In this document: positions 34,526 to 44,893 of the stretch, piece after piece
How positions within the stretch are numbered: the first letter of the stretch is position 1
Layout: every line of letters begins with the position of its first letter
Assembly: GCA_902776415.1 (NCBI GenBank)
Contig: CACYPY010000024.1
Location: 1-47,453, forward strand
DNA: 47,453 nucleotides
From: an uncultured Ruminobacter sp.
GTDB lineage: Bacteria; Pseudomonadota; Gammaproteobacteria; Enterobacterales; Succinivibrionaceae
Direction of reading: 5' to 3'
Made by a program: the position numbers and the translations under genes
The notes under the pieces: model-generated
Databases searched by the model: none
Told to the model about the DNA's origin: nothing
The model's input: only the letters and a program-made list of their open reading frames with translations

Positions 34526-35530
34526 TCAGTTCAGCATCATATCAATTTGTGAAAGAGAATAACCAAGCCTTTTGGCAGCCTCTGATTTTTCGATTACGCC
34601 TTTTTTGTAAAGCATAATACATTCGAAAAGTTCTTTTTTGGCATCATTAAAGATGCCAGGTTTGGCCTCTTCAATAATGCCAGGTTTGGCCTCTGCAATG
34701 ATGCCAGGTTTGGCCTCTGCAATGATGCCGGGTTTGGCCTCTGCAATGATGCCAGGTTTGGCCTCTTCCACAGCTTTTTTGTTACTCCTTTGCATAAATT
34801 TCTCAAATGCCATTCTGTCTTCGATTTCTTCCATCATGTAGCCCTCCAGTTCGTTTTTGTGTTCGTTAAGAAAAGATACCAGATACCCTTTTTTTTTGCA
34901 TTCCTCAAAAACCTTTTCGAAACATTCTACCCCATTCTTTTGTGCGGCGGCCAATTTTTTGTAAATCCTGCAGAAGCCTATATACTGGCCTGAAATCGTG
35001 CTGCTGTTTTCATCTTCAAGAATGAAGACGGTGAAGTTGAAGTTGCTTTTGCTCTGATGACTGAACATGTCCGAGAAGTGCATCTCATTCTGATTTTTCT
35101 TCCCGCAGGTGGAAATGATGTAGAACACCGGCGGAGGAAGAGTGATGATGTTTTGACCTGTGATTTTTTGTTTTTGGTCATTGCCGGCAAGATACTGTCT
35201 GTAGGTGGCAATCAGATATTCGTTCATTCTTAATGCCATGTTGGGACACCAGGTACTCTGAGCTTCTACAAGAAAGAGAGTTGATTCCTGACCGTCCCTG
35301 ACAATAAACCCCAGATCGTTGCGCAGATTTGTTGACAGTGATTTTTCGTTGAGAGTGAGAGTCAGAATTGTCCTGTTTTCCGGTTTTTCGCCGGATATTT
35401 CGGTGTATAGCCGTTCAACATTGCTTTTTTCGCTGAAGAGAATTTTAAACACGGAATCACGAACAAAACGCTGACTCCGGATGTGAATTTTTTGAGCTTT
35501 TTTTATGCTTTTGATTGTTTTTATGGCCAT
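34526..35530 (-). CDS. Rpn-family recombination-promoting nuclease (PD-(D/E)XK)
   Basis: 334 residues. The N-terminal RDSVFKILFSE, then RNDLGFIVRDG with Asp72 and LVEAQSTW with Glu89-x-Gln91, form the PD-(D/E)XK core of the Rpn/PF12784 'transposase-like' nucleases. NMALRMNEYLIATYRQYL follows as usual. The C-terminal region (from about 230) carries five 8-residue EAKPGIIA-type repeats and a helical end. Rpn proteins cut DNA, raise RecA-independent recombination, and in E. coli act as phage-defence toxins inhibited by their own separately translated C-terminus. GCAGG precedes the ATG, and a promoter is upstream. GC is well below that of the flanks. It lies directly upstream of the radical SAM/membrane pair on the same strand. 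Confidence 0.88.
   Translation of the reverse strand: MAIKTIKSIKKAQKIHIRSQRFVRDSVFKILFSEKSNVERLYTEISGEKPENRTILTLTLNEKSLSTNLRNDLGFIVRDGQESTLFLVEAQSTWCPNMALRMNEYLIATYRQYLAGNDQKQKITGQNIITLPPPVFYIISTCGKKNQNEMHFSDMFSHQSKSNFNFTVFILEDENSSTISGQYIGFCRIYKKLAAAQKNGVECFEKVFEECKKKGYLVSFLNEHKNELEGYMMEEIEDRMAFEKFMQRSNKKAVEEAKPGIIAEAKPGIIAEAKPGIIAEAKPGIIEEAKPGIFNDAKKELFECIMLYKKGVIEKSEAAKRLGYSLSQIDMMLN
34653..34772 (-). repeat. Five 24-bp tandem repeats in the Rpn tail
   Basis: Five exact-length 24-base units beginning GATGCCAGGTTTGGCCTC (one with CCGGG) encode repeated EAKPGIIA on the minus strand. The unit is eight codons, so copy change keeps the frame. The paralogous left copy has only two units. Confidence 0.95.
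34832..34847 (-). promoter_or_regulatory. Internal ribosome binding site and start inside rpn
   Basis: GGAGGG (plus-strand CCCTCC at 34842-34847) stands four and seven bases before two consecutive in-frame ATG codons (34837 and 34834). Initiation here would give a C-terminal protein of 102-103 residues, as in the gene-within-gene arrangement described for E. coli rpn. The same site is kept in the duplicated copy at 34298. Confidence 0.65.
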
Positions 35531-36077
35531 GGTTATACCTGCTTCTGGTGATTGTGATTTGGTATTATAGGCAGTATTTCGAACCTGTAAATATAATTTT
35601 ACTATGGTGATAATATTGAATTATGTGATGAGTACCATGCTGAAAATGTAATGACCGAAAACGGATGCTGTTAAATTTTTATTGTAGTTTTGGAAACGTG
35701 GTGTAAGTTTTGATGCTGAATAATAATCTTTATATATTAATCGTTTACGGATATAAATAATATAAAGAATGACATCGCAATGCCTGAACTGCAATAATTG
35801 CCGATTTTGCACAGATGTCGCGGCGATTATTCCCGATGTCTGGATTTTTCGGAGGTGTTATGGCAGCAGTGGTTTCAGGGATGGAAAAATTTGTTTGAAA
35901 CCTGTGATTTATGACTGTTTTCGCCACGATGCTTTTATGCCGGTGTCATGAAGCGGCTGAACATCATTTACGAAGTACTTAAAAAACATGGCTATTTTTT
36001 TTGTTTTATCTTCCGGGAAAGGGCTATAAAATTATCGACAGCGGACATGACAGCGTTCAATGCGCGCGGAGCGGATT
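35531..36077. other. AT-rich gap between rpn and sctU
   Basis: 547 bases without a supported gene. Near its left end is the minus-strand promoter of rpn. At 36001-36030 TTGTTT and TATAAA with an 18-base spacer could be the promoter of sctU. Short frames on both strands lack ribosome binding sites. The base composition is much more AT-rich than the flanks, as for the rpn gene. Confidence 0.45.
35564..35591 (-). promoter_or_regulatory. Promoter of rpn
   Basis: On the minus strand TTTACA (35586-35591) and a perfect TATAAT (35564-35569) are 16 bases apart, about 34 bases before the rpn ATG. Confidence 0.6.
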
Positions 36078-37127
36078 ATGAGCGGAGAAAAGACAGAACA
36101 GCCAACCGACAAACGGCTCAGGGAATCCCGGGAAAAGGGCGATGTCCCCAAAAGCACGGAAATAGTTTCGGCAGCCGGAATTATCGGCGCCCTGGTCTAT
36201 TTTGTTTCCTTCGGTTCCGATATCTATGTCCGTCTTTCCCAGGGGATGGAATATATCTTTGTGAATGCTCCGGTAATGGATTACAGCGAGGCGCTGCCCC
36301 TGATGGGGGGACTCATCGTTAACATCAGCGTCAGTCTGGTGCTTCCCATGGTGGCCATTGTCATGGCCTGCACCGCGGCGTCTCTCATGGCCCAGATAGG
36401 CTTTCTGGTGGCTCCCAAGGCGGCAATGCCAAAGCTGTCGAATCTCAGCCCCTCCAAGTGGTTTAAAAAGGTTTTCAGCGTCAAGAACGTTTTTGAATTT
36501 GTCAAAAATGTCCTCAAGGTGGTGGTGCTGACAGTTTCAGTATATCTGGCGGTGACCAAGAATGCGGAGAACATCTTCAAGCTTCCCAATGCCGATCCGA
36601 AATTGCTGATAGCGGTGGCTGCCGAAATGCTGAAGGTGCTGCTTCTGTATACTATCCTGACGTTTTCGGCCATTGCAGCCATTGACTTCCTGTATACGAA
36701 ATTCAAGTACACCAAGGATCACATGATGAGCAAGGATGAGGTAAAGCGCGAATACAAAGAAATGGATGGCGACCCCATGATCAAATCCAAGAGAAAGCAG
36801 CTGCACCGGGAGCTTCTTAACCAGGGAACCATCAGCAAAACCCGCAAGGCCAAGGTGCTGGTGGTCAACCCGACTCACTATGCCGTGGCGCTGGATTTTG
36901 ACCGGGATACCCAGCCCCTGCCTCTGATTCTGGCCAAGGGTGAGGGCGAGATGGCACTCCGGATGATAGCGGTGGCCCGGGAGGAAAAAATTCCCGTAAT
37001 GCGGGAACCGCCGCTGGCCCGGGCACTTTTTGCGGAAGGAGAGGAAGGGCAGTATATTCCCGACAGCCTCCTGGTTCAGGTGGCCGAGGTGCTCCGGTTT
37101 GCAGCTGAATTCGGGAGAAACTCCTGA
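36078..37127 (+). CDS. sctU: T3SS export-apparatus switch protein SctU (FlhB family)
   Basis: 349 residues. The N-terminus MSGEKTEQPTDKRL is typical of SctU/YscU, followed by four membrane helices (about 25-45, 70-105, 130-160, 175-205). The cytoplasmic linker and C-terminal domain carry the self-cleavage motif NPTH (Asn264), then ILAKGEGEMALRM, PPLARALF and VAEVLRF. The protein cuts itself at Asn-Pro and switches substrate class in the export gate. The start at 36078 follows GGAG by about six bases; upstream in-frame ATG 36060 is less likely. Its stop overlaps the next start (TGATG). The rest of the export apparatus is not in the window. A flagellar FlhB is the alternative, but the chaperones nearby favour T3SS. 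Confidence 0.85.
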   Translation: MSGEKTEQPTDKRLRESREKGDVPKSTEIVSAAGIIGALVYFVSFGSDIYVRLSQGMEYIFVNAPVMDYSEALPLMGGLIVNISVSLVLPMVAIVMACTAASLMAQIGFLVAPKAAMPKLSNLSPSKWFKKVFSVKNVFEFVKNVLKVVVLTVSVYLAVTKNAENIFKLPNADPKLLIAVAAEMLKVLLLYTILTFSAIAAIDFLYTKFKYTKDHMMSKDEVKREYKEMDGDPMIKSKRKQLHRELLNQGTISKTRKAKVLVVNPTHYAVALDFDRDTQPLPLILAKGEGEMALRMIAVAREEKIPVMREPPLARALFAEGEEGQYIPDSLLVQVAEVLRFAAEFGRNS

Positions 37128-37609
37128 TGGCTGTTTATCCGCTCCGGGGGCTTAAGGAAATCCGGGAACGCCGGCTTAATGACAGCACCAATTCCCGTAT
37201 TCTCAGGGGCAAGCAGCTGGAACAGGCCAAAATGGAGCTTAAGAGCAAAAAGAAGGCGCTGGACGATTATATTGCCTGGCGCACGGATGAAGAGAAGCGG
37301 CGCTACGCAAAGCTGATGCAGGGCCGCTATCCGGTAAGCGAGATTCAGAAATTCAATGCCTCCATCAAGCAGCTGTATACCGATGAGCTGACATATCAGG
37401 AGGCGGTCCGCAAGGCTGAAAAGCAGGTGCAGGAAGCGGAGCGGATTTTTCAGGAATCCCAGGAGCTGGAGCGGCAGAGCCGGAAGAAGCTCAAAAAGCT
37501 GGAAAATCATGAGGAAATCTGGCTTTTCAACGAGAAGGTGCTGCAGGAAAGAATGGCGGATCAGGAGCTGGAGGATTTCCGGGTTAATCCGGACCGGGAT
37601 ATCCGCTGA
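37127..37609 (+). CDS. SctO/YscO-like coiled-coil T3SS protein
   Basis: 160 residues, nearly all charged helix with heptad pattern and no membrane segment: PLRGLKEIRERRLND at the start, long Lys/Glu/Gln helices, and a second antiparallel arm. Size and hairpin coiled-coil character match the YscO/FliJ stalk proteins, which sit in the ATPase ring and recycle chaperones; sequence identity in this family is always low, so context carries weight. It overlaps the end of sctU by one base. An unrelated coiled-coil protein remains possible. Confidence 0.6.
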   Translation: MAVYPLRGLKEIRERRLNDSTNSRILRGKQLEQAKMELKSKKKALDDYIAWRTDEEKRRYAKLMQGRYPVSEIQKFNASIKQLYTDELTYQEAVRKAEKQVQEAERIFQESQELERQSRKKLKKLENHEEIWLFNEKVLQERMADQELEDFRVNPDRDIR

Positions 37610-37632
37610 CATGCAGATACGGGGGAGAAAAT

Positions 37633-37908
37633 ATGAATGACAGGAAAAAGGAACCGGTAAAGTACGCCGTGGCTCTTGATTATGATGCGGAAAAGGATCC
37701 CCTGCCGGTGATTCTGGCCAAGGGCGAGGGCGATATGGCCCGGAGAATGATCGAGGCGGCCCGGGAGGAGAAGATTCCCATTATGAGAGAAGCGCCGCTG
37801 GCCCGGGCTCTTTTTGAGGAGGGGAAGGAGGACGAATATGTCCCGGAGGATCTGATACTCCAGATCGCCGAGGTGCTGCGCTTTGTGAAAAGTCTGGAGG
37901 ATTCCTGA
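37633..37908 (+). CDS. Free-standing SctU/FlhB C-terminal-domain paralogue
   Basis: 91 residues that repeat the SctU C-terminal domain two genes upstream: KYAVALDYD, LPVILAKGEGDMARRMIEAA, REAPLARALFEEG and IAEVLRFV all have close matches. It has no membrane part and starts just after where the NPTH cleavage motif would be (KEPVKYAVAL in place of NPTHYAVAL), so it resembles the fragment that SctU makes by self-cleavage. GGGGGAG precedes the ATG. It probably arose by duplication of the 3' end of sctU. It is comparable to Bacillus YlqH-type proteins; the role is unknown. Confidence 0.85.
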   Translation: MNDRKKEPVKYAVALDYDAEKDPLPVILAKGEGDMARRMIEAAREEKIPIMREAPLARALFEEGKEDEYVPEDLILQIAEVLRFVKSLEDS

Positions 37909-37940
37909 GTTTCTGCCGGGCGGACAGCGGCATTGCCATG

Positions 37941-37980
37941 CTGCCGGAAAAACTGCCTGACACGGCAGTTCGTCCGGCAG
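37941..37980. other. Long stable hairpin
   Basis: CTGCCGG (37941-37947) pairs with CCGGCAG (37974-37980), and inside it AACTGCC pairs with GGCAGTT around TGACAC. No T run follows, so it may protect the 3' end of the transcript or act with the terminator just after. Confidence 0.55.
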
Positions 37981-38010
37981 GAGTTCAGGAATGCTTCCGA
38001 GATCAGGAAC

Positions 38011-38040
38011 TCCGGGGCAGAAACTCAGCCCCGGACTTTT
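38011..38040 (+). terminator. Terminator after the sctU operon
   Basis: TCCGGGGC and GCCCCGGA form a perfect 8-bp stem with a 9-base loop, followed by CTTTT. It lies between convergent genes. Confidence 0.7.
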
Positions 38041-38076
38041 CGGCATGCCACCCAGATTCCGGAATGTTTGCCGGGC

Positions 38077-38550
38077 CTATACGGACATGGACAGGAAATT
38101 AAAGCCGGCGGCAGTTTCCGGGATTCCGGAGGAAGGGGCAGGCACTTCTTCGTTTTCGGAAGGGCGATCCTCAAGATGCTCCTTCCAGAAGATCACCTGA
38201 GCCAGAAAGGCATTGACCCGATTTTCCAGATCCGCAACCCCCGAAAAGCTGTCGTCGTGCCGTTTCCACAGCACGATTTTTCTGAGAGCCCCGTGGATTG
38301 CGAAGGCGGCTCCTCCGGTTTTCGCCCCCAGAAGGGAGGCCTTCAGAAGTCTTGCAAGATCTTCCCTGTCCAGCCGATCCGCATCGGCTATTTCGCAGTA
38401 CATGAGCAGGGAGCCGTCATCCGCATCGGGCGTAAAGGTGATTTCGTGCAGATCGTCAAACAGCAGTGCCACACTGCCGTCAGCATCGGGCTCCAGTCTG
38501 CCGAGACCGATCTTTTCAGAAAAATCTCCCAGCACATCGATAAATTTCAT
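38077..38550 (-). CDS. Class I T3SS chaperone (CesT/SycE-like)
   Basis: 157 residues, acidic (many Asp and Glu), with the order of the CesT fold: N-terminal helix (FIDVLGDFSEKIGL), strands with VALLFDDLHEITFTPD and LLMYCEIADAD, a helix, the central GGAAFAIHGALRKIVLW strand pair, and a C-terminal helix ending near EHLED. A flexible Pro/Ser/Glu tail follows. Such dimers hold one or a few effectors ready for export. AAAGGAG stands nine bases before the ATG. It lies 71 bases downstream of a broken probable effector gene on the same strand, the usual effector-chaperone arrangement. Confidence 0.7.
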   Translation of the reverse strand: MKFIDVLGDFSEKIGLGRLEPDADGSVALLFDDLHEITFTPDADDGSLLMYCEIADADRLDREDLARLLKASLLGAKTGGAAFAIHGALRKIVLWKRHDDSFSGVADLENRVNAFLAQVIFWKEHLEDRPSENEEVPAPSSGIPETAAGFNFLSMSV

Positions 38551-38621
38551 GAATACACGCTCCTTTTGTTAATGATTTGTCTTGCCGGTATCCGAAGCTG
38601 CCGGCTTTTCATTTTTCCTGA

Positions 38622-39335
38622 TTACGCCGGCCGCGCATTTCCGCTGTAGTATTTTGAGAGCACCGGGAATATCTGGGGATTATTCTTTATGGTATCCTCA
38701 AAACGCTTCATGTAGTCATCGCTGGAAACTTCCCAGTCAGCGGCGAAATCTGCTGCAATATCATTAAGAAGGCCTTCCTTTTGTTCTCATTCAGGAATTT
38801 CTCTTCGGCACCGCGGGCATTCGCGTTCTGCATGTCCAGCAGATCAAGAGCGCGGCGTCTGGCACACAGCGGATTGGTAAGGCGCTGGAGGAGATCTGCC
38901 TCCTTTGCCAGTTCCTGACGCAGCGCTTCGATTTCCCGGTTTGGTTTTTCTCCGTTCCCGGTTTTCAGGAACATGAATTTATCGATCTCGAAGGCGCCGG
39001 TAGCCACTCTTCCGATATCCAGGGAATCGGCGGAATTCAGGATCATGGCTTCGATGTTTTTTCCCTTGTGTCTGTCAATGCTGTCCCTGACCTGCTGTTC
39101 ATACTCCGGCCCCATGGCATCATCACCGAAGGATTTTTTCATGGCCTCTGTCGTAAGATATGCGCTGCGTTCCTCCCACTGATCATCGCCGGTGCCCCTG
39201 CGACCAACGTCATGACCGGCGATGCCGCACAGTTCCGATCCTGACCTGGTGCTCTCCGTAAATTCCGGTAGATTCGCTTATGCCGCGGCTTTCGAGTTCC
39301 TGTTTTGCCGCCGGATTCATGATGATGTCTGTCAT
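38622..39335 (-). pseudogene. Frameshifted probable T3SS effector
   Basis: A coherent protein of about 237 codons can be read only by changing frame twice. Codons from ATG 39335 (AGGA upstream) read MTDIIMNPAAKQELESRG and onward, but hit TGA at 39210-39212. Near 39240 the neighbouring frame takes over (CGIAGHDVGRRGTGDDQWEE, then KKSFGDDAMGPEYEQQ and a long helix). Near 38780, at an A-rich run, reading returns to the first frame (LLNDIAADFAADWEVSSDD) and ends at TAA 38622. Start and end are in the same frame, so the shifts compensate. No catalytic motif is recognised. The effector call rests on the chaperone gene directly downstream. Sequencing error in two places is the alternative. Confidence 0.6.
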
Positions 39336-39966
39336 GGCTGTGTCCTGTAAAATTCTGATACCGTATATTCTGTGGTGTTTTTGAAAGCACTGAAAACGTT
39401 ATCAGCCAACTGTTAGCAAAACGCAGGAAAACTGCGGCGGTTACAGTGATATTTCAAAAATATGAACTGTGCTATAAATTCTGTCTGTTCGAAAAGCGAA
39501 CCGTACCTGCTCAGAGCATGAGGGGGCGTGATTAACGGGAGACGCACTTCCCGTCTTAAAGAAGCATCGTCCGTCGGCTTCAAGGTTATCACCTTTCCGG
39601 CGGAACCGTCAGTGATTTCAGGAATTTTGAAATCGTTTTCCGAAAATCGTCACTATTTCCCCTGTATTCCGAATGTGACGGATTTACGGAAATATTTCCG
39701 AAGAACCGGATATTCCCCGGAGTTCGCGTTCGGGGAGGTTTTGTTTTCGAGGGGGCGATATTGAGAAGAATATGGTATAAAAAGAATTCGTTATGCAGTA
39801 CAGGTTTTTAATTACCATGTTTTGGTTAAAACCTTGGATTGCAGCGATATTATGCTGTTTTTCGGAGCCTGAAAAACTTAAATAATCATGAGGCAGGATA
39901 CAGTTTTATGCAGGATATTTGGTGACTATACCGTGGTGTGATTGCTATATTTATGTAATTATTTGT
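39336..39966. other. Gap between effector remnant and ligA
   Basis: About 630 bases. A 78-codon plus-strand frame at 39528-39764 begins with GTG and has a G-rich sequence too close to the start to serve it well; I do not call it. The right half is AT-rich. No RNA gene or repeat is seen. Confidence 0.4.
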
Positions 39967-42259
<2,293 letters not shown>

Positions 42260-42647
42260 GCCGGAGGATAATTGCGGATGTCGTGACAGATTATGAAAGG
42301 GGGCGGATTACTTTCCGGGTGAAAACTGTTTTTTATGAAACCTTTTCGGGAATGATTCGTTATCATCCGGGGCTGTCTCCGGGGCTGTCTCCGGAATTTT
42401 CCAGGGCGGCCCGGGATATAACGGCACAGAGCGTCGGGAGGGACGAATCCCGGCGGCCGGGGTTGTCATGACATTCCGGGGAATCCGTTGGCAGTCTTAA
42501 CGGATTTCGGAAGCCTCTCCGAAGGGATCGGGAACTGATTTTCCTTTGATGTCCCGCCGGTGTATCCGACAGAGAATGTATATGGAGCCCTTTTCGGAAG
42601 TCTGACACAGGTCTTCCGGCGTTAAGGTTTGGTACAGGAGCTTTTCT
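42260..42647. other. Gap between ligA and a chaperone-like gene
   Basis: 388 bases. It contains a short direct repeat, GGGCTGTCTCCG twice in tandem near 42370-42395. Short frames on both strands lack good ribosome binding sites. No clear promoter or terminator was found. Confidence 0.4.
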
Positions 42648-43199
42648 ATGAATGCTGACAGAGATGCCTTTGAGAAACTCAATGCCGCTCTTTCGGGGCT
42701 TATGTCGTACGGTCTTCATCCTATGGATACCGCGGAAGCTTCGTTTTCCCTGACATCAGGTTTTGCCGTGGCGGGACTCCGGATTGTCCCCGAAAAAGGC
42801 GTGTTCTGCATTTATACCGAGGTGCCGGATCTTGCGTTCCAGGACGGAGGTTCGGAACAGGCTCTCATTATCAACGCTACCCCGAACCTCCTTACGGGAG
42901 AAAACCGGCTTTTTTGTGACGGTCCGGAATCAGACAGCGTCAGACTGGGAGTCTGCATCAGTCTGGAACACGCCGACACAGGAGAACTGGAACGCCGGAT
43001 TCTGGAATTTCTGAGAACCTTCCCCGATGATCTGAAAAGAATTTCCGATTATCTCCGGGGCGAGAGTACCGCTCCCGGGGGAGTCCGGGAAGTCCCGGAT
43101 GTACCGGTTTTCCGCCCCGGCTATTCCCCGGATGTTTCCGGGAAGCCGATTCCCGTCAATGAAATCCTCATGATGGAATCCTTCATGATGGAGGTGTAG
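42648..43199 (+). CDS. Possible T3SS chaperone
   Basis: 183 residues, acidic. The order of elements resembles CesT-type chaperones: helix with FEKLNAALSGLMSYGL, strands with ASFSLTSGFAVAGLRI and VFCIYTEVPDL, ALIINATPNLLTGENRLF (compare the N-x-L-x-G turn in that family), then VRLGVCISLEHAD and a helix ELERRILEFLRTFPDDL. A Pro-rich tail with several Met ends the protein. AGGAG stands seven bases before the ATG. It is 2 kb from the other chaperone, across ligA. The call rests on fold pattern and location and is uncertain. Confidence 0.5.
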   Translation: MNADRDAFEKLNAALSGLMSYGLHPMDTAEASFSLTSGFAVAGLRIVPEKGVFCIYTEVPDLAFQDGGSEQALIINATPNLLTGENRLFCDGPESDSVRLGVCISLEHADTGELERRILEFLRTFPDDLKRISDYLRGESTAPGGVREVPDVPVFRPGYSPDVSGKPIPVNEILMMESFMMEV

Positions 43200-43367
43200 T
43201 TCCGGTCCGGAGTCAGGGAATTTCCGGAAGCTTCCGGGATCTTTTCAGAGTCATTCCTGTCAGCCTTTTCTTCATTCTGTGTGGTAATATAGCCGCGGCG
43301 GCGGAGTTCCGCCTTTTGATTTCCGGCCGGAGGATTTTTATCCCCGGGCTTTTCAGGTTCTATTTCT

Positions 43368-44822
43368 ATGAGTTTTTCGGAAGATTTTGATTTTTACGGC
43401 GATCTTGTAACCTCCAACCGGACGCTGAAGCTTCTCCGTGCCGACAATGCCCCTCTCATCATGGCGTTTCTGAAGAACATCTTTCAGAATGAGTCCGAGG
43501 TGGACTATATAGAAGCCCGGGAAAAGCTTAACGAGTTTCTCGGAGAGCTCCGCAGGAATGCCGCCGGGGACAGTGATGACGGGGTTTCCGCCACGGCGTA
43601 TTTCCGGGAATGGATCCGGAACGGCTGGATCCGGGAGCTCAATAACCGTCTCACCATGACTGACGCGGCCCAGAAGGCTCTCAGCACCTGCAACATGCTG
43701 AATTCCCGCATTGTGTCCACCTCCGCCACCCATCTTCAGATCCTGCAGACGGAGATTCAGAAGCTGTTTATCCAGCTGTCCTCCGACAAAAAGGAGCGAA
43801 TCCGGGAGCTTCGGGCCCGCAAAAAGGAAATCGAGGACGAAATCGAGCTTATCAGGTCCGGCAGGGATACCGAGTTAAGTCCCCAGGAGCAGCGGGAGAA
43901 GATCCGGGCCGTTTACGACCTGGCCAGCAGACTTCCGGAGGATTTCCGGCGGCTGGAGGAGGAGTCCCGGGATGCCGACAAGCAGATCCGCATCAGAATA
44001 TCCGAATCCCGCTACACCAAGGGAGAAATTCTCAGCACCGTGCTTCAGGACGAGAGAAAGCAAAGGCTCACTGATTACGGCGCAGCCTACGAGGGATTTA
44101 TGACCCTGCTTTCCGACAAGACCACCACCGACAACTTTGTAAGGCAGCTTCAGAGCATTCTGGACAAGCCTGTGGCCCGGAACCTGACGGACGAGCAGCA
44201 GTATTTTCTCCGGAATCTGGTGGATCGGCTGAATTTCGAGAGCAGCCGGGTTATCCGAATCCGGCAGCGCATTGACGAGAATATCCGGATGTATGTGGAA
44301 AGCGCCGGCTTCGAGGAAAACCGTCTCATGTCAAAAACCCTCCGGAAGCTGGAAAAGCTGGCCCTCCTGATGAAAAATGTCACGGATGTCAATCTGACCC
44401 GGGCGGAGATTAATCTCTGTATTGAAAACAGCGACGTTACCGTAAATTCCGTTGAGGGCATCCTGCTCCGGGAGCCGGTGGGACTTATCGACAACGGCAG
44501 TCCTGAGGTTCACGAGAATTCCCGGGAGCTTTCCCCTGATGTGCTCGGCATGCTGGACACGGTGCGTCTCAGGGATATCCGGGAGCGGGTGACCCGGGGG
44601 CTCAGATCCCGCCGGGGAGAGGTTTCCGTGGCGGAGATTATTTCCGAAAATACCGTGCGCTACGGTCTTCAGGAGGTAGTGGCCTATGTCCGGATCTTCC
44701 ATGAAATGAAGGCCCGGGTGATCCCGGATGTCTATGACGAAATAGAAGTTGCGGATAACAAAAACCGGGGCCGCCGCCTCAGAATCAGACTGCCCCGGCA
44801 GGTGACGGATGCCGGCATCTGA
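43368..44822 (+). CDS. jetA: Wadjet subunit JetA (DUF3375)
   Basis: 484 residues, mostly helical, no membrane segment. N-terminal winged-helix-like region (residues 20-110), then long charged helices (IRELRARKKEIEDEIELI; a segment near 210-330 with RIRQRIDENIRMYVESAGFEENR), and a C-terminal part with SVAEIISENTVRYGLQEVVAYV. This matches DUF3375, the kleisin-partner-like first gene of type I Wadjet. Wadjet is an SMC-type system that recognises and cuts closed circular plasmids. The order jetA-jetB-jetC follows exactly. The ribosome binding site is weak. It starts 168 bases after the chaperone-like gene, with a possible TAATAT -10 box at 43285. Confidence 0.85.
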   Translation: MSFSEDFDFYGDLVTSNRTLKLLRADNAPLIMAFLKNIFQNESEVDYIEAREKLNEFLGELRRNAAGDSDDGVSATAYFREWIRNGWIRELNNRLTMTDAAQKALSTCNMLNSRIVSTSATHLQILQTEIQKLFIQLSSDKKERIRELRARKKEIEDEIELIRSGRDTELSPQEQREKIRAVYDLASRLPEDFRRLEEESRDADKQIRIRISESRYTKGEILSTVLQDERKQRLTDYGAAYEGFMTLLSDKTTTDNFVRQLQSILDKPVARNLTDEQQYFLRNLVDRLNFESSRVIRIRQRIDENIRMYVESAGFEENRLMSKTLRKLEKLALLMKNVTDVNLTRAEINLCIENSDVTVNSVEGILLREPVGLIDNGSPEVHENSRELSPDVLGMLDTVRLRDIRERVTRGLRSRRGEVSVAEIISENTVRYGLQEVVAYVRIFHEMKARVIPDVYDEIEVADNKNRGRRLRIRLPRQVTDAGI

Positions 44823-44893
44823 CGGTACTTCAGGTCGTTCAGGACAGGAACAGAGCAGTTAACAAAGCAGCAAACAGAACAGGAAACAGCATA

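Larger units (their letters stand above)
34343..34870. repeat. Tandem duplication, right copy
   Basis: Counterpart of 33847-34335. It includes a dead radical SAM 5' end, the spacer and the C-terminal region of the full-length Rpn gene. It is longer than the left copy mainly because it holds five 24-bp repeats where the left has two (34164-34211). Confidence 0.88.

Noticed and set aside
34526..35530. Insertion sequence, because Rpn proteins are labelled 'transposase family'
   Set aside because: No inverted ends or target-site duplication are seen. The protein is a PD-(D/E)XK Rpn nuclease and not a DDE transposase.
36078..37127. Flagellar flhB
   Set aside because: The N-terminus MSGEKTE, the SctO-like partner and nearby CesT-type chaperones fit T3SS better; no flagellar genes are in the window. 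It cannot be fully excluded without a tree.
39139..39390. 83-codon minus-strand frame overlapping the effector remnant
   Set aside because: Its His/Arg-rich reading is a shifted frame. The frame from 39335 gives a sensible N-terminus with a ribosome binding site.
39528..39764. 78-codon frame in the gap before ligA
   Set aside because: GTG start with the G-rich stretch only one or two bases before it, no family and no terminator. Not enough to call.
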